A program made the position numbers and the translations under genes. 64,000 nucleotides of DNA from Aestuariirhabdus haliotis (GTDB taxonomy: Bacteria > Pseudomonadota > Gammaproteobacteria > Pseudomonadales > Aestuariirhabdaceae): assembly GCF_023509475.1 (NCBI RefSeq), contig NZ_JAKSDZ010000004.1:124001-188000 (forward strand), in the 5' to 3' direction. Positions 28,212 to 36,691 of this stretch are shown here, in pieces; within the stretch, counting starts at the first letter, position 1; each line of letters opens with the position of its first letter. The notes beneath the pieces were generated by a model. It worked only from the letters and a program-made list of their open reading frames with translations, ran no database searches and had not been told where the DNA came from.

Positions 28212-29394
28212 AAATGTATTACTACTTTCACTCTGCCAGGCGTTACTGACCACCGGCAACGTCATCCTGATAACGGTGAGCGCGCTAATCGGACAAAGGT
28301 TGGCACCATCCACCGAACTTATCACCTTGCCGTTAGCGCTCCAATTCGTGGGTTTAATGCTCAGCACCATTCCCGCATCATTAATCATGCGCCGTATCGG
28401 TCGCCAACAAGGTTTCGTACTGGGCAACTGCATCGGTATTGCAGGCTCCCTCAGTTGCGCAACGGCGCTACTCAATCAGAACTTCACTCTCTTCTGTATG
28501 GGTTCCATGCTACTGGGTATCGGGATTGGTTTTGGCACGCTGTACCGTTTTGCGGCCGTCGATGTCAGCAATCCCGGTCAACAGGGACGTGCTATCTCAC
28601 TGGTGATGGCCGGCGGAGTGATCGCTGCAGTACTCGGGCCCAACCTGGCCGTGTCGAGCAATCAGTGGTTCAGTGCTGCGCCTTTTATCGGTAGCTTTTA
28701 TACTCTCGCTGCACTCTATATGCTGACACTGGTTTTCCTCAGCCAGGTTCGAATACCACGTCTCAGTCCTGATCAGCAGAAAGAAACGGGGCGTCCTATT
28801 GGCGACATTATCAGGCAACCCCTGTTTTTTGTTGCGGTCCTCAGCGCAACCCTGGCCTACTCGGTCATGAATCTGTTAATGAGTGCTACACCTCTGGCGA
28901 TGGCACGCTGCGGCTTCAGCTTCGAGCAATCCGCCCGGGTGATCGAATGGCACGTGCTGGGCATGTTTTTACCCTCCTTTTTTACCGGTCATCTGATACA
29001 GAAATGGGGAGCACCACGGGTAATTCTGAGCGGATCAATACTGATGCTATTGTGCTGCGCCATTAACCTTGGTGGACAACAGGAATGGCAATTCTGGAGC
29101 GCTCTTACCCTGTTGGGAGTTGGCTGGAATTTTATGTTTATTGGTGCCACACAGATGGTAACCGGTGCCTACAGCGAACAAGAGAAGGCGAAATCTCAAG
29201 CCACTAACGAATTCATCGTGTTTAGCGGTGTGACCCTGTCATCCTTTAGCTCAGGGCCACTGGAATCAATACTGGGATGGACCACCATGAATCAGATTGC
29301 CATTCCATTGATAGCGCTGGTTATTGTCGCCATTTTTTTCCTGCTGCGAACAGAGCGATCCCGCCAAACCTCGCAGCAGGGCAATATCAATTAA
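28204..29394 (+). CDS. MFS transporter
   Basis: 396 residues, about 12 membrane segments in two six-helix halves. The loop-2/3 MFS signature is present in variant form ('IPASLIMRRIGRQQGFVLGN'). The long central loop is about 188-205 ('RIPRLSPDQQKETGRP'). I choose the ATG at 28204, overlapping the EamA stop, over a GTG four codons earlier. Fourth gene of the S9-like operon; a second exporter directly after the EamA exporter suggests the unit handles a small molecule or stress agent. Substrate unknown. Confidence 0.9.
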   Translation: MNKNVLLLSLCQALLTTGNVILITVSALIGQRLAPSTELITLPLALQFVGLMLSTIPASLIMRRIGRQQGFVLGNCIGIAGSLSCATALLNQNFTLFCMGSMLLGIGIGFGTLYRFAAVDVSNPGQQGRAISLVMAGGVIAAVLGPNLAVSSNQWFSAAPFIGSFYTLAALYMLTLVFLSQVRIPRLSPDQQKETGRPIGDIIRQPLFFVAVLSATLAYSVMNLLMSATPLAMARCGFSFEQSARVIEWHVLGMFLPSFFTGHLIQKWGAPRVILSGSILMLLCCAINLGGQQEWQFWSALTLLGVGWNFMFIGATQMVTGAYSEQEKAKSQATNEFIVFSGVTLSSFSSGPLESILGWTTMNQIAIPLIALVIVAIFFLLRTERSRQTSQQGNIN

Positions 29395-29402
29395 GCCGCT
29401 TG

Positions 29403-30059
29403 CTATTTTGCCGATCGAATTTTAGCAAACTCTTCCATGCCGGCATGCAGGTCAGCGGTCACCTTCTGCGCCAGTGGCCGCTGAGCCAGGCGTTCCATAA
29501 GCTCTGACGCACCCGGCATACCTTCTAACAGATCTTTCTGAAACAGTTTTTTCGACACCTGGTTGGCCAACTCAACACTGTGCAGGAAAAAGATATCGGC
29601 ATACCCAAACTCTTCACCAGACACATAAGGTGCAAATAACGCACGTCGTTTAAGGCATGCAACCCCTTTCTCTAAAGCGGCTTCGACTTCCTGCCGGGTT
29701 TCAACGCTTACCTTGCCACCAAAAAAGACCTCAGCGAAACAGCGTCGGGCAGGAAGCTCGATGTAAAGCTCCATCTCATGAATCAGTTCACGGACCTTGG
29801 CCCGAGCAAAGGCTTGTTGAGGATACAAGGGGACGCCGGGCTGGCTTTCTTCGATGTAATCAAGAATCGCACTGGTTTCTGTCAGGGGCCCCTGGTCAGT
29901 CACCAGACAGGGAACCTTACCCATCGGGCTGATCTCCAGATATTCCTCGCTCTGGTTGGGGTAAACTTTTACCTCTTCGAACGGGATATCTTTCTCCAGA
30001 AGTGCCAACTTAACCATATTGAAGTAGTTACTGACCGGAAAGCCATAGAGTTTCAACAT
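29403..30059 (-). CDS. glutathione S-transferase family protein
   Basis: 218 residues. The N-terminal thioredoxin-like domain has 'LYGFPVSNYFNMVKLALLEKDIPFEEVKV', where Ser/Asn near position 8-9 could activate glutathione, the cis-Pro in 'GKVPCLVTDQGPLTETSAILDYIEE' and its Glu-Thr-Ser glutathione site; residues about 85-210 form the helical domain. Detoxification or isomerase roles are possible. Convergent with the MFS gene, eight bases away. Confidence 0.92.
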   Translation of the reverse strand: MLKLYGFPVSNYFNMVKLALLEKDIPFEEVKVYPNQSEEYLEISPMGKVPCLVTDQGPLTETSAILDYIEESQPGVPLYPQQAFARAKVRELIHEMELYIELPARRCFAEVFFGGKVSVETRQEVEAALEKGVACLKRRALFAPYVSGEEFGYADIFFLHSVELANQVSKKLFQKDLLEGMPGASELMERLAQRPLAQKVTADLHAGMEEFAKIRSAK

Positions 30060-30118
30060 GAAGGGTCCTTATTTTTGAATTATTGATAGATTAGGACAGG
30101 CTAGAGGTTTGTTACTGG

Positions 30119-30532
30119 TTACTCAAGAGAAGAACGCTCTCTTGCCGTCAGAAACCCTTCAGAGCAGAGCAGGTCTCGAGCTTCGGACCAATTTTTCATC
30201 TCCGTTATAATGATGCTTGTGTTGTCAGGAATGATATTTTTCAGATGCATATCCTTGAACAAACTATGATGCCGGATATTGATCTGCCGCGTTTGACCAT
30301 GCAATGCATTCCAGACATAGAGTTCATTAAGCGGTAACTGAATACTGGGCGTGCCCAACTCCCACTCACTCAGATCGAGTATTTTAGCCCAGGAATCTGC
30401 ACCCAACTGTCGTACTATTGCCCGCTGCTCTCGGCAATAGCGCTGAGCCGTTTCATCATTCCAGGAGCCATAACAATCGCACTCGATGACTCGCCCTGTG
30501 ATCCTTATGCTATAGCTGCCATGTTCTCTCAT
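30119..30532 (-). CDS. small protein of unknown function (STAS/SpoIIAA-like in outline)
   Basis: 137 residues, no signal peptide or membrane segment. A strand-helix-strand outline ('RVIECDCYGSWNDETAQRYCREQRAIVRQL', then 'AKILDLSEWELGTPS') resembles STAS/SpoIIAA-like domains, but the likeness is by eye. Its ATG overlaps the kinase TGA (ATGA), so the two are co-translated; it may be that kinase's partner or modulator, since no response regulator lies nearby. Confidence 0.7.
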   Translation of the reverse strand: MREHGSYSIRITGRVIECDCYGSWNDETAQRYCREQRAIVRQLGADSWAKILDLSEWELGTPSIQLPLNELYVWNALHGQTRQINIRHHSLFKDMHLKNIIPDNTSIIITEMKNWSEARDLLCSEGFLTARERSSLE

Positions 30533-32205
30533 GGCGGAGTCGACGCCTCTTCCGATCGTATCGGAATCATCATACGGTAACGAAGGCCTTCTCCCGGTAA
30601 TGACTCGGCCTCTATACTGCCCTGAAGGTCTTCGGTGACCAGTTTACGCACAATATGCGCCCCTAAACCGCTGCCACCCTCTGAGGGTCGCGTGGTATAG
30701 AAGGGATCAAACAGCTTCTCCAGCTGTTCTTCGCTCAAGCCTTTGCCATTGTCCTCATAAATAAGACTGACGACCCCTGACTCTTTACGGGCAGTGATGC
30801 TAATAACGCCATTGTCCATCGCTTCGAAACCATGAACCAAACTGTTCATGATCAGATTGGTAAAGATTTGCGCTATAGCACCAGGCCGGCAATAGAGCAC
30901 GATATCTCTGTCACAATCCACATCAATCCGGTGCTCAGTACGTTTGTGTTTATGGTGAAGCGACCTGACGATGCTATCGACGTATTCTCGCAAGTTTACT
31001 GTCCGCAAACGATCACTGGCTTCGTCAACAGCAATCAGTTTGAAGTCGGATATCAACTCAGCGGCACGCTGCATATTCATCCGTATCAATTCAGCGCTTT
31101 CCATACCACCCGCCAGATATTGTTCCATCAAGCGAATGGTTATTTTTCTATCCTTAAACAGTTTATCCAACTCTTTCATCTTGTTTTCGAGATATGAACT
31201 GCTCGTGATCGCGATGCCTATGGGAGTATTCAACTCATGGGTCACCTCGGCCACCATTTGGCCCAACTCGTTCAATTTTTGCGATGCCACCAATTGATCC
31301 TGGGCCCGATCAAGTTCCCCCTGAGATTGCTTGAGGGCTCGGTAGCTGGCCTTTAGCTCCTGTTCAGCCTGTAAACGCAACTCAACTTCCTTGGCTAAAA
31401 ACGCCTCCCTCACTTCCATCTCATTCAGACTTTCCTGTAAAGCAAAGGTACTTTTTTCAACTTCTTCCGCCAGAGTTGTATTGTGTCGATCCAGCTCACG
31501 CCGATTTTCCATCAATTTATCAACCAAACGATTAAAGGTAGCGCTTAGTAAAGTCAGTTCATTTTCTTTTTCCTGATGAATATGGATTTTGTTCATATTG
31601 TGTAAATCCATACCCCCGATCTGACGAGCAAAGGAGGTTAAAGGCTTCGATAGTAATCTTCTGAAAACCCACAAGAACATAAAGATTAATAGCGCAGTCT
31701 TTAGCATGGCATTGAAAATAAGAAAGATAAGACTGACTTTGATACGCTCAAAAGCCACTTGATCGCTGGAGTAAATGGCGACCCTGCCAACCGTAAGCGA
31801 AGCCCCAGGAGAACCATAAACAAGAGGCATCTCGAGACCAAACAAACGCCCCGAGGCTCTGAAGCTGTGCGTCTGCTGTTGTGAATTGGCAAGTTGAGTG
31901 GTTCGCTCCGGAGTTACCCCTCGGCGGATACGGGTCTCATCGTCGAAATGGTAGACTTCAACTCCCACCACTGAAGGTAATTGAATCAGGCCGTCGATCA
32001 GCGCCGATTCCTGCTCTGGATTTATCTCCCACACGGCCTGCGCCAGCCCCTGCTGCAAACTCTCCAGGGTATGCTGCATATCGGTCTGGATAACATCTCG
32101 AGCACTGTAAAACTCGGCGACAACCTGTATCAAAGTGACGAGAAAGGTCAGCGCAAAGTAGATCGACAACACTCTTTTGAGCAGGGTTCTTGATAAACTG
32201 GTCAT
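30529..32205 (-). CDS. orphan membrane sensor histidine kinase
   Basis: 558 residues. A first membrane segment (about 10-32), a periplasmic sensor of about 120 residues ('QGLAQAVWEINPEQESALIDGL', a motif seen in several sensor kinases), a second segment (about 155-185), HAMP, a long coiled coil (about 235-325), HisKA with 'VAEVTHELNTPIGIA', and HATPase with 'TNLIMNSLVHGFE' and 'GGSGLGAHIVRKLV'. Start taken at the ATG at 32205; a GTG six codons earlier (32223) is possible, and neither has a strong ribosome-binding site. No receiver gene adjoins it; only the 137-residue protein follows. Confidence 0.9.
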   Translation of the reverse strand: MTSLSRTLLKRVLSIYFALTFLVTLIQVVAEFYSARDVIQTDMQHTLESLQQGLAQAVWEINPEQESALIDGLIQLPSVVGVEVYHFDDETRIRRGVTPERTTQLANSQQQTHSFRASGRLFGLEMPLVYGSPGASLTVGRVAIYSSDQVAFERIKVSLIFLIFNAMLKTALLIFMFLWVFRRLLSKPLTSFARQIGGMDLHNMNKIHIHQEKENELTLLSATFNRLVDKLMENRRELDRHNTTLAEEVEKSTFALQESLNEMEVREAFLAKEVELRLQAEQELKASYRALKQSQGELDRAQDQLVASQKLNELGQMVAEVTHELNTPIGIAITSSSYLENKMKELDKLFKDRKITIRLMEQYLAGGMESAELIRMNMQRAAELISDFKLIAVDEASDRLRTVNLREYVDSIVRSLHHKHKRTEHRIDVDCDRDIVLYCRPGAIAQIFTNLIMNSLVHGFEAMDNGVISITARKESGVVSLIYEDNGKGLSEEQLEKLFDPFYTTRPSEGGSGLGAHIVRKLVTEDLQGSIEAESLPGEGLRYRMMIPIRSEEASTPP

Positions 32206-32232
32206 AGAGAAAAACGGTCTCACCCACAGATT

Positions 32233-32265
32233 TAGGGCAACCTTGATGAATTCAGAGTTGCCCTA
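32233..32265. repeat. 9-bp inverted repeat upstream of the orphan kinase
   Basis: TAGGGCAAC (32233-32241) and GTTGCCCTA (32257-32265) are exact reverse complements with a 15-base spacer, 28 bases upstream of the kinase ATG. It fits an operator for a dimeric regulator or a leader hairpin. No regulator is identified. Confidence 0.5.
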
Positions 32266-32375
32266 GCACCAGCATAGGAAAAACCCGGACCATTTGCCAT
32301 GTACACCAACCACAGTCACTTAAGACTCAGTACCAGCTTTAACCTTGCGAAGACTTCCCACATGGGGACCGCTCA

Positions 32376-33032
32376 ATGATGCGCTGGTTGTTGCTTCCCC
32401 TGGCTCTGATGCTTCTGTTGGTCGCATTATTGATCGCCGGCTGGTTCTATAGCGTACAACGTTTAACTCAGGAGGAGCCTCTGGTGGAAATACAGTTTCG
32501 TCAAATTGCACCTCAACAGCATATGGCCACGTTAAGAGGGCACAACGGCTGCCAATGGGGACAATACGAACTCCTTGGCGACCAATGGCGCATCGACGCC
32601 CAATTTATCAAATGGAAACCTTTCGCAACGCTCCTGGGACTGGATGCCCGTTACCGGCTGGAGCGCTTGAGCGGTCGCTATTCTTCCGTCGCCGAAGCCA
32701 ACCGTAAGCCTCATCGAGTTTACCATCTGGGTGAGCAATCAGCGCTTGATCTGGTGAGCATCAGCCAGTCGCTGGGGCCTTATAATCTGTTGCTCGATGC
32801 AGAATACGGCAGTTCAACCTATCAAAGCATCGACACCCTGAAAACATACACCGTCTACCGCACCCAGTCCGGTCTGATTGCTCGCAGCACGCCTCGAGAA
32901 CTTCCACGATACCAGGACGGCAATCTGACCATTCGCATCAATCGCTCTTGCGACCAGAAAATTGACCTCTGGCAACGCGCCGCGCTGGCTAGCAACCAAT
33001 GGTTCAGGAAACTCACCCATGTCGATCAGTAA
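32376..33032 (+). CDS. membrane-anchored protein of unknown function
   Basis: 218 residues. One N-terminal membrane segment (about 4-26) and no clear cleavage site, so probably anchored with the rest in the periplasm. The soluble part has 'QYELLGDQWRIDAQFIKWKPFATLLGLDARYRLERLSGRY' (seen as two blocks), a pattern I recognise from short pseudomonad proteins that databases often label 'cation/multidrug efflux pump'; the single anchor makes that label implausible. Function unknown. Confidence 0.75.
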   Translation: MMRWLLLPLALMLLLVALLIAGWFYSVQRLTQEEPLVEIQFRQIAPQQHMATLRGHNGCQWGQYELLGDQWRIDAQFIKWKPFATLLGLDARYRLERLSGRYSSVAEANRKPHRVYHLGEQSALDLVSISQSLGPYNLLLDAEYGSSTYQSIDTLKTYTVYRTQSGLIARSTPRELPRYQDGNLTIRINRSCDQKIDLWQRAALASNQWFRKLTHVDQ

Positions 33033-33039
33033 GAAGAAT

Positions 33040-33414
33040 ATGAATTCCAGACGAAAGACTGTCAGTTCCGATTACCTGCAAACACCTGCGCCAGACAGCA
33101 AGCGGATTCGCCTTCATATTCTTTCTTTATTGGCTTTGTGGTTCGCCGCCGACCTAGCAATAGCAGCTCCGCTCCAATGTGCCGTGACCACGCCGTCACT
33201 TGCTGAGCTGGAGCAATTAAAACAGTGGGTCGAGCAGGCGCCAGCCCATTGTGATCCAGCCCGATTACAGCAGACCCAAAAGCGTAATGACGAGTTACAA
33301 CAAAGCCTGTTTAACTGCCTCAACCGTGGTGCTCGAATAAAGCCTGAGACCCGACAGGCCCTGTTTGCTTATCAGCAAGCCGCTCAACAGCTGCAGGCGC
33401 GTTGCGGACGATAA
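33040..33414 (+). CDS. small exported protein of unknown function
   Basis: 124 residues with a basic N-region, a hydrophobic stretch ('LHILSLLALWFAADLAIAA') and a probable signal cleavage near residue 43. The mature part is about 80 residues, helical, Gln/Ala-rich, with four Cys (starting 'LQCAV', ending 'QARCGR') that could form two disulfides. ATG at 33040 is preceded by AAGAAG; in-frame ATGs upstream lie inside the previous gene. Likely co-transcribed with it. Confidence 0.6.
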   Translation: MNSRRKTVSSDYLQTPAPDSKRIRLHILSLLALWFAADLAIAAPLQCAVTTPSLAELEQLKQWVEQAPAHCDPARLQQTQKRNDELQQSLFNCLNRGARIKPETRQALFAYQQAAQQLQARCGR

Positions 33415-33446
33415 AACAAGCAGGGCACAACCGGTTCTGGGCGTAA

Positions 33447-34436
33447 TTAAAAGACCTCGTCGGGGCGCAGATCAAACAGCTCGCTATCTTGTAGATCGAG
33501 GCTGTCGTACAACTGGGTATCGCTTTCCCTAAGCTGCTTGAGATCCTCTTTCAGCTCAGGAGCCAGATCTTCGGTGATGACAATTTCAACCCGCCGATTT
33601 TTGGCTCGACCTTCGGGACTGGCATTGGATTCCAGGGGATGGGTCTCGGCAAATCCTCTTACTTGCAACCTCGACGGATCAATTCCATCACGGCCAATCA
33701 ACAAAGCATGGGCAACCGATACCGCACGGGCCGATGACAGAGCCCAGTTAGATTCGAAGCGAGCCGTGTCAATCGGAATACTGTCGGTATGGCCTTCGAT
33801 AGAGATCGAGCCTTCGACACTTTTCAGCACGCCCTGGATATTCTCCATAATGGGGTAAAACTCCGCCTGAAGCTCCGCCGAGCCAGAGGAGAACGAGCCG
33901 TTTTCCTGCACCCGAATGACAATTTTTCGAGCCTTTGTCTCGATCTCTATATTGCCTTGCTCAACCTGCGCATGCAGAGCAGTAGCCAGTTGCTGGGCAT
34001 GGGTTTCGGTCTGCTCGATGACCTCCTGCACTCGCTTCGCGGTTTGCTCGTTTTTGATACCATCAACGGCGGCGCTCTGGCCGGTTTTGGTCTCCTGGCC
34101 TGGGGTGCAGATGATATCCAGATCCGGTTTGGTCATAGTGGTAGTATGTTGACGGATTTCATTGATCGGGGTCGGCTCCGGCTTGGCAGGACTGAACTCC
34201 TGCATAATGATGCTGGTGCCTTTGGGTATCTCCTTTAATTTGAGTTCCGACTGCACCCCGAACGCATCCCGCAGGGAACCCGCAATCTGCTTGAATTTAA
34301 GCGCGTTGATCTCGGAGAAAGACAACAGCAGTACGAAAAAACACATCAACAGCGACATCAGATCGGCAAACGTTGCCAACCAGCCAGCGACAGCGGGACA
34401 TTCCGGACATTCGCACTCTTCATCGATGTCAGACAT
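33447..34436 (-). CDS. pomB: PomB-type flagellar stator protein
   Basis: 329 residues. A short cytoplasmic N terminus with Cys pairs, a single membrane helix with the essential ion-binding Asp25 in 'TFADLMSLLMCFFVLLL', the plug segment following, and a C-terminal OmpA-like peptidoglycan-binding domain (about 165-290; 'SIEGHTDSIPIDTARFESNW', 'GRAKNRRVEIVI'). 'GSLRDAFGVQSELKLKEIPKG' matches Vibrio PomB. The acidic tail after 290 is longer than the domain needs. Sodium use is inferred from this PomB likeness. Downstream of pomA by 39 bases. Confidence 0.93.
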   Translation of the reverse strand: MSDIDEECECPECPAVAGWLATFADLMSLLMCFFVLLLSFSEINALKFKQIAGSLRDAFGVQSELKLKEIPKGTSIIMQEFSPAKPEPTPINEIRQHTTTMTKPDLDIICTPGQETKTGQSAAVDGIKNEQTAKRVQEVIEQTETHAQQLATALHAQVEQGNIEIETKARKIVIRVQENGSFSSGSAELQAEFYPIMENIQGVLKSVEGSISIEGHTDSIPIDTARFESNWALSSARAVSVAHALLIGRDGIDPSRLQVRGFAETHPLESNASPEGRAKNRRVEIVITEDLAPELKEDLKQLRESDTQLYDSLDLQDSELFDLRPDEVF

Positions 34437-34475
34437 ACGGACTCCGCAGGCATCGAATCAATACCAGTAACGCCA

Positions 34476-35237
34476 TTACTCGGACTCCTCAACCTCTCGT
34501 GAAGACGATGGCAAATAGTTACGCAGCATGGAGGAGATCACCCTTGGGTTCTGTCCTTCCTGAATGGCCAGCAGGGCATCGATAATCAGGGATTTGGTCA
34601 GGGCTTCCTCATCCCGGCGCAAAGACAACTTGTCGGCCAGAGGCAGCGCCAGCATGTTTGCGATCATCGCCCCATACAAGGTGGTCAGCAGGGCCACTGC
34701 CATGGCCGGGCCAATCGACTTGGGGTCGCTCATATTTGCAAGCATCTGCACCAGACCGACCAGAGTACCAATCATTCCCATTGCCGGCGCGACATCACCG
34801 ATCGCACTGAAGATCTTTGCCCCAAGTTCGTGACGACTAACCGAGAGCTTCATATCCTTGGTCAGCATGACTTTGACGACGGACGGGTCATGGCCGTCCA
34901 CCAGCAACTGAATCCCCTGTTCCAGAAAAGGGTGGCTGGGCTCTTTCTCTTCCAGCGCCAACAGGCCGCCTTTACGAGCGGTGTCAGCCAGCTCAACGAC
35001 CTCGTCAATCAGGGCGTTGAGATCGGTGGATTGAAATTTAAAGCTCTTTCCGGCCACCTTGAAGGCACCAAAAAATTGTTTGACCGTAAATTTCATCAAT
35101 ACCGCAAAAATGGTTCCGACAATGACAATCAACAATGAGGGCACATTAAAAAACATCCCCCCCGATCCGCCGAGAATCATCGCAGCAATAACAATACCGA
35201 AAGCCCCAAACAGGCCCAGTATGGTCGCTAAATCCAC
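34476..35237 (-). CDS. pomA: PomA-type flagellar stator protein
   Basis: 253 residues with four membrane segments (about 4-24, 32-50, 150-170, 180-205) and the cytoplasmic loop that drives the rotor. 'DVAPAMGMIGTLVGLVQMLANM' and 'GPAMAVALLTTLYGAM' are the conserved TM3/TM4 blocks of PomA/MotA; the whole protein aligns by eye with Vibrio PomA. GTG start at 35237 with AAGGAG upstream. Forms the A5B2 stator with PomB. The rest of the flagellar genes are not in the window. Confidence 0.95.
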   Translation of the reverse strand: MDLATILGLFGAFGIVIAAMILGGSGGMFFNVPSLLIVIVGTIFAVLMKFTVKQFFGAFKVAGKSFKFQSTDLNALIDEVVELADTARKGGLLALEEKEPSHPFLEQGIQLLVDGHDPSVVKVMLTKDMKLSVSRHELGAKIFSAIGDVAPAMGMIGTLVGLVQMLANMSDPKSIGPAMAVALLTTLYGAMIANMLALPLADKLSLRRDEEALTKSLIIDALLAIQEGQNPRVISSMLRNYLPSSSREVEESE

Positions 35238-35444
35238 AGATCACTCCTTAGTCAGTTAGAGAAACAACCCAGCCCATTTTGTCCGGATTGAACACCAGAC
35301 AAGGGTATTGCTGCAGTCGCCATTTCGTATTGTAGGCAACTTATCCCAAAACCCTTCTATTCTCCAGTCACTCCTTTTTAATATAGGCTCGAATGCCAAC
35401 CCTGTGACATCTTTAACCACTAAAGTATGAAGATTGTCTGCGGT

Positions 35445-35473
35445 TTGACCACTGCAGGGCAGTTCGGTACTGT
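35445..35473 (+). promoter_or_regulatory. promoter of xseB-ispA-dxs
   Basis: TTGACC, 17 bases, TACTGT, giving a start near 35480, 23 bases before the xseB ATG. The -35 is five of six to consensus; the -10 keeps the first TA and last T only. Confidence 0.45.
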
Positions 35474-35502
35474 TGCGCCTTCATCATTATGAGCGATCAA
35501 TC

Positions 35503-35745
35503 ATGGCCAAAAAGAAGCCGGGATTTGCATTTGAACAATCCCTTGCCGAACTCGAAGCGCTGGTAGAAAAGATGGAATCCGGTGAGCTTTCCCTGGAACA
35601 ATCCCTGCAGGCGTTCGAACAGGGTGTCAGCCTGACACGCGACTGCCAGCAAGCACTGACCTCCGCCCAGCAAAAAGTCGAGTTGCTGGTCGAAAAGGAG
35701 CAGCGACTGACCAACGAACCCTTCATTCCTGCAGACAGCGAATGA
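35503..35745 (+). CDS. xseB: exodeoxyribonuclease VII small subunit
   Basis: 80 residues, normal length. XseB forms the helical partner of XseA in single-strand-specific exonuclease VII. The family pattern '[33 protein letters not shown]' (two blocks) is complete. ATG at 35503; an upstream in-frame start at 35473 lies on the promoter and is not used. Its TGA overlaps the ispA ATG. Confidence 0.96.
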   Translation: MAKKKPGFAFEQSLAELEALVEKMESGELSLEQSLQAFEQGVSLTRDCQQALTSAQQKVELLVEKEQRLTNEPFIPADSE

Positions 35746-36626
35746 ACATCGAGCACTATCTGAGTCAATGCCAGGAGCGTGTAGACCGCCAGCTTTTGCA
35801 AGTGGTGTCCCAGGCCCCGGTAGGCGCCGAACGATTGCGTGAAGCGATGCAGTACAGTCTGTTCAATGGTGGCAAACGGGTACGGCCCATGCTGGTACTT
35901 GCCAGCACCGAGGCCCTCGGTGGCAGTCCCGAGCTGGCTGTCGAAGCCGCTGCTGCTGTGGAACTCGTTCATGCCTATTCCTTGATTCACGATGACCTTC
36001 CTGCCATGGATGACGATGACCTGCGCCGCGGCAAACCCACCTGCCATATCGCATTCGATGAGGCGACCGCTATCCTGGCCGGGGATGCCTTGCAAACCCT
36101 CGCCTTCGAACAGCTGTGCCAATCCTCCAGCCCCCTTGATGCCCAGACCCAGCTGCAACTGGTACGCGCCCTGAGCAAAGCGTCCGGTATCCAGGGCATG
36201 GTGGCAGGACAAGCGATTGATCTGCAGGCCGTCGGCCAGCCCCTGACGCTGGAACAGCTTGAGCTGATGCACAATCACAAGACCGGCGCGCTGATCTGCG
36301 CCAGCGTTGAAATGGGCGCCCTGATTGCCGGTGCAACGCCACAGCAACGCAGTCAACTGAACGATTACGCTCAGTGCATAGGCCTCGCTTTCCAGGTCCA
36401 GGACGACATCCTGGATATCGAAGCCGATACTGAAACCCTGGGTAAAACCCAGGGCGCCGACGTGGCCTTGAACAAGCCCACCTACCCGGCCCTGCTCGGG
36501 CTGGCCGGGGCTAAAGCAAAAGCCAGAGAATTGCTGGAGGGTGCACTTAACGCTCTTGGCGGTTTTGATGAGCGCTCCACACCCCTGCGCGAGCTGGCCC
36601 GATACATCGTGCATCGCAGCCATTAG
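35742..36626 (+). CDS. ispA: farnesyl diphosphate synthase
   Basis: 294 residues. It condenses isopentenyl diphosphate with dimethylallyl and geranyl diphosphate to farnesyl diphosphate. The first Asp-rich motif is '[17 protein letters not shown]' and the second '[11 protein letters not shown]'; '[10 protein letters not shown]' binds the homoallylic substrate. The four-residue ATGA overlap with xseB and the dxs gene 65 bases on match the usual proteobacterial xseB-ispA-dxs operon. Confidence 0.97.
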   Translation: MNIEHYLSQCQERVDRQLLQVVSQAPVGAERLREAMQYSLFNGGKRVRPMLVLASTEALGGSPELAVEAAAAVELVHAYSLIHDDLPAMDDDDLRRGKPTCHIAFDEATAILAGDALQTLAFEQLCQSSSPLDAQTQLQLVRALSKASGIQGMVAGQAIDLQAVGQPLTLEQLELMHNHKTGALICASVEMGALIAGATPQQRSQLNDYAQCIGLAFQVQDDILDIEADTETLGKTQGADVALNKPTYPALLGLAGAKAKARELLEGALNALGGFDERSTPLRELARYIVHRSH

Positions 36627-36691
36627 CGGAGTAGAATGGCCGGTCTACACGCCTTTTTCCCCTATAAGAACCGACAGATACCACCCGCTTT

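Noticed and set aside
35487-36623. 378-codon leftward frame opposite xseB and ispA
   Set aside because: It covers two well-identified genes in antisense and matches no family; long antisense frames are common where the coding strand is GC-biased.
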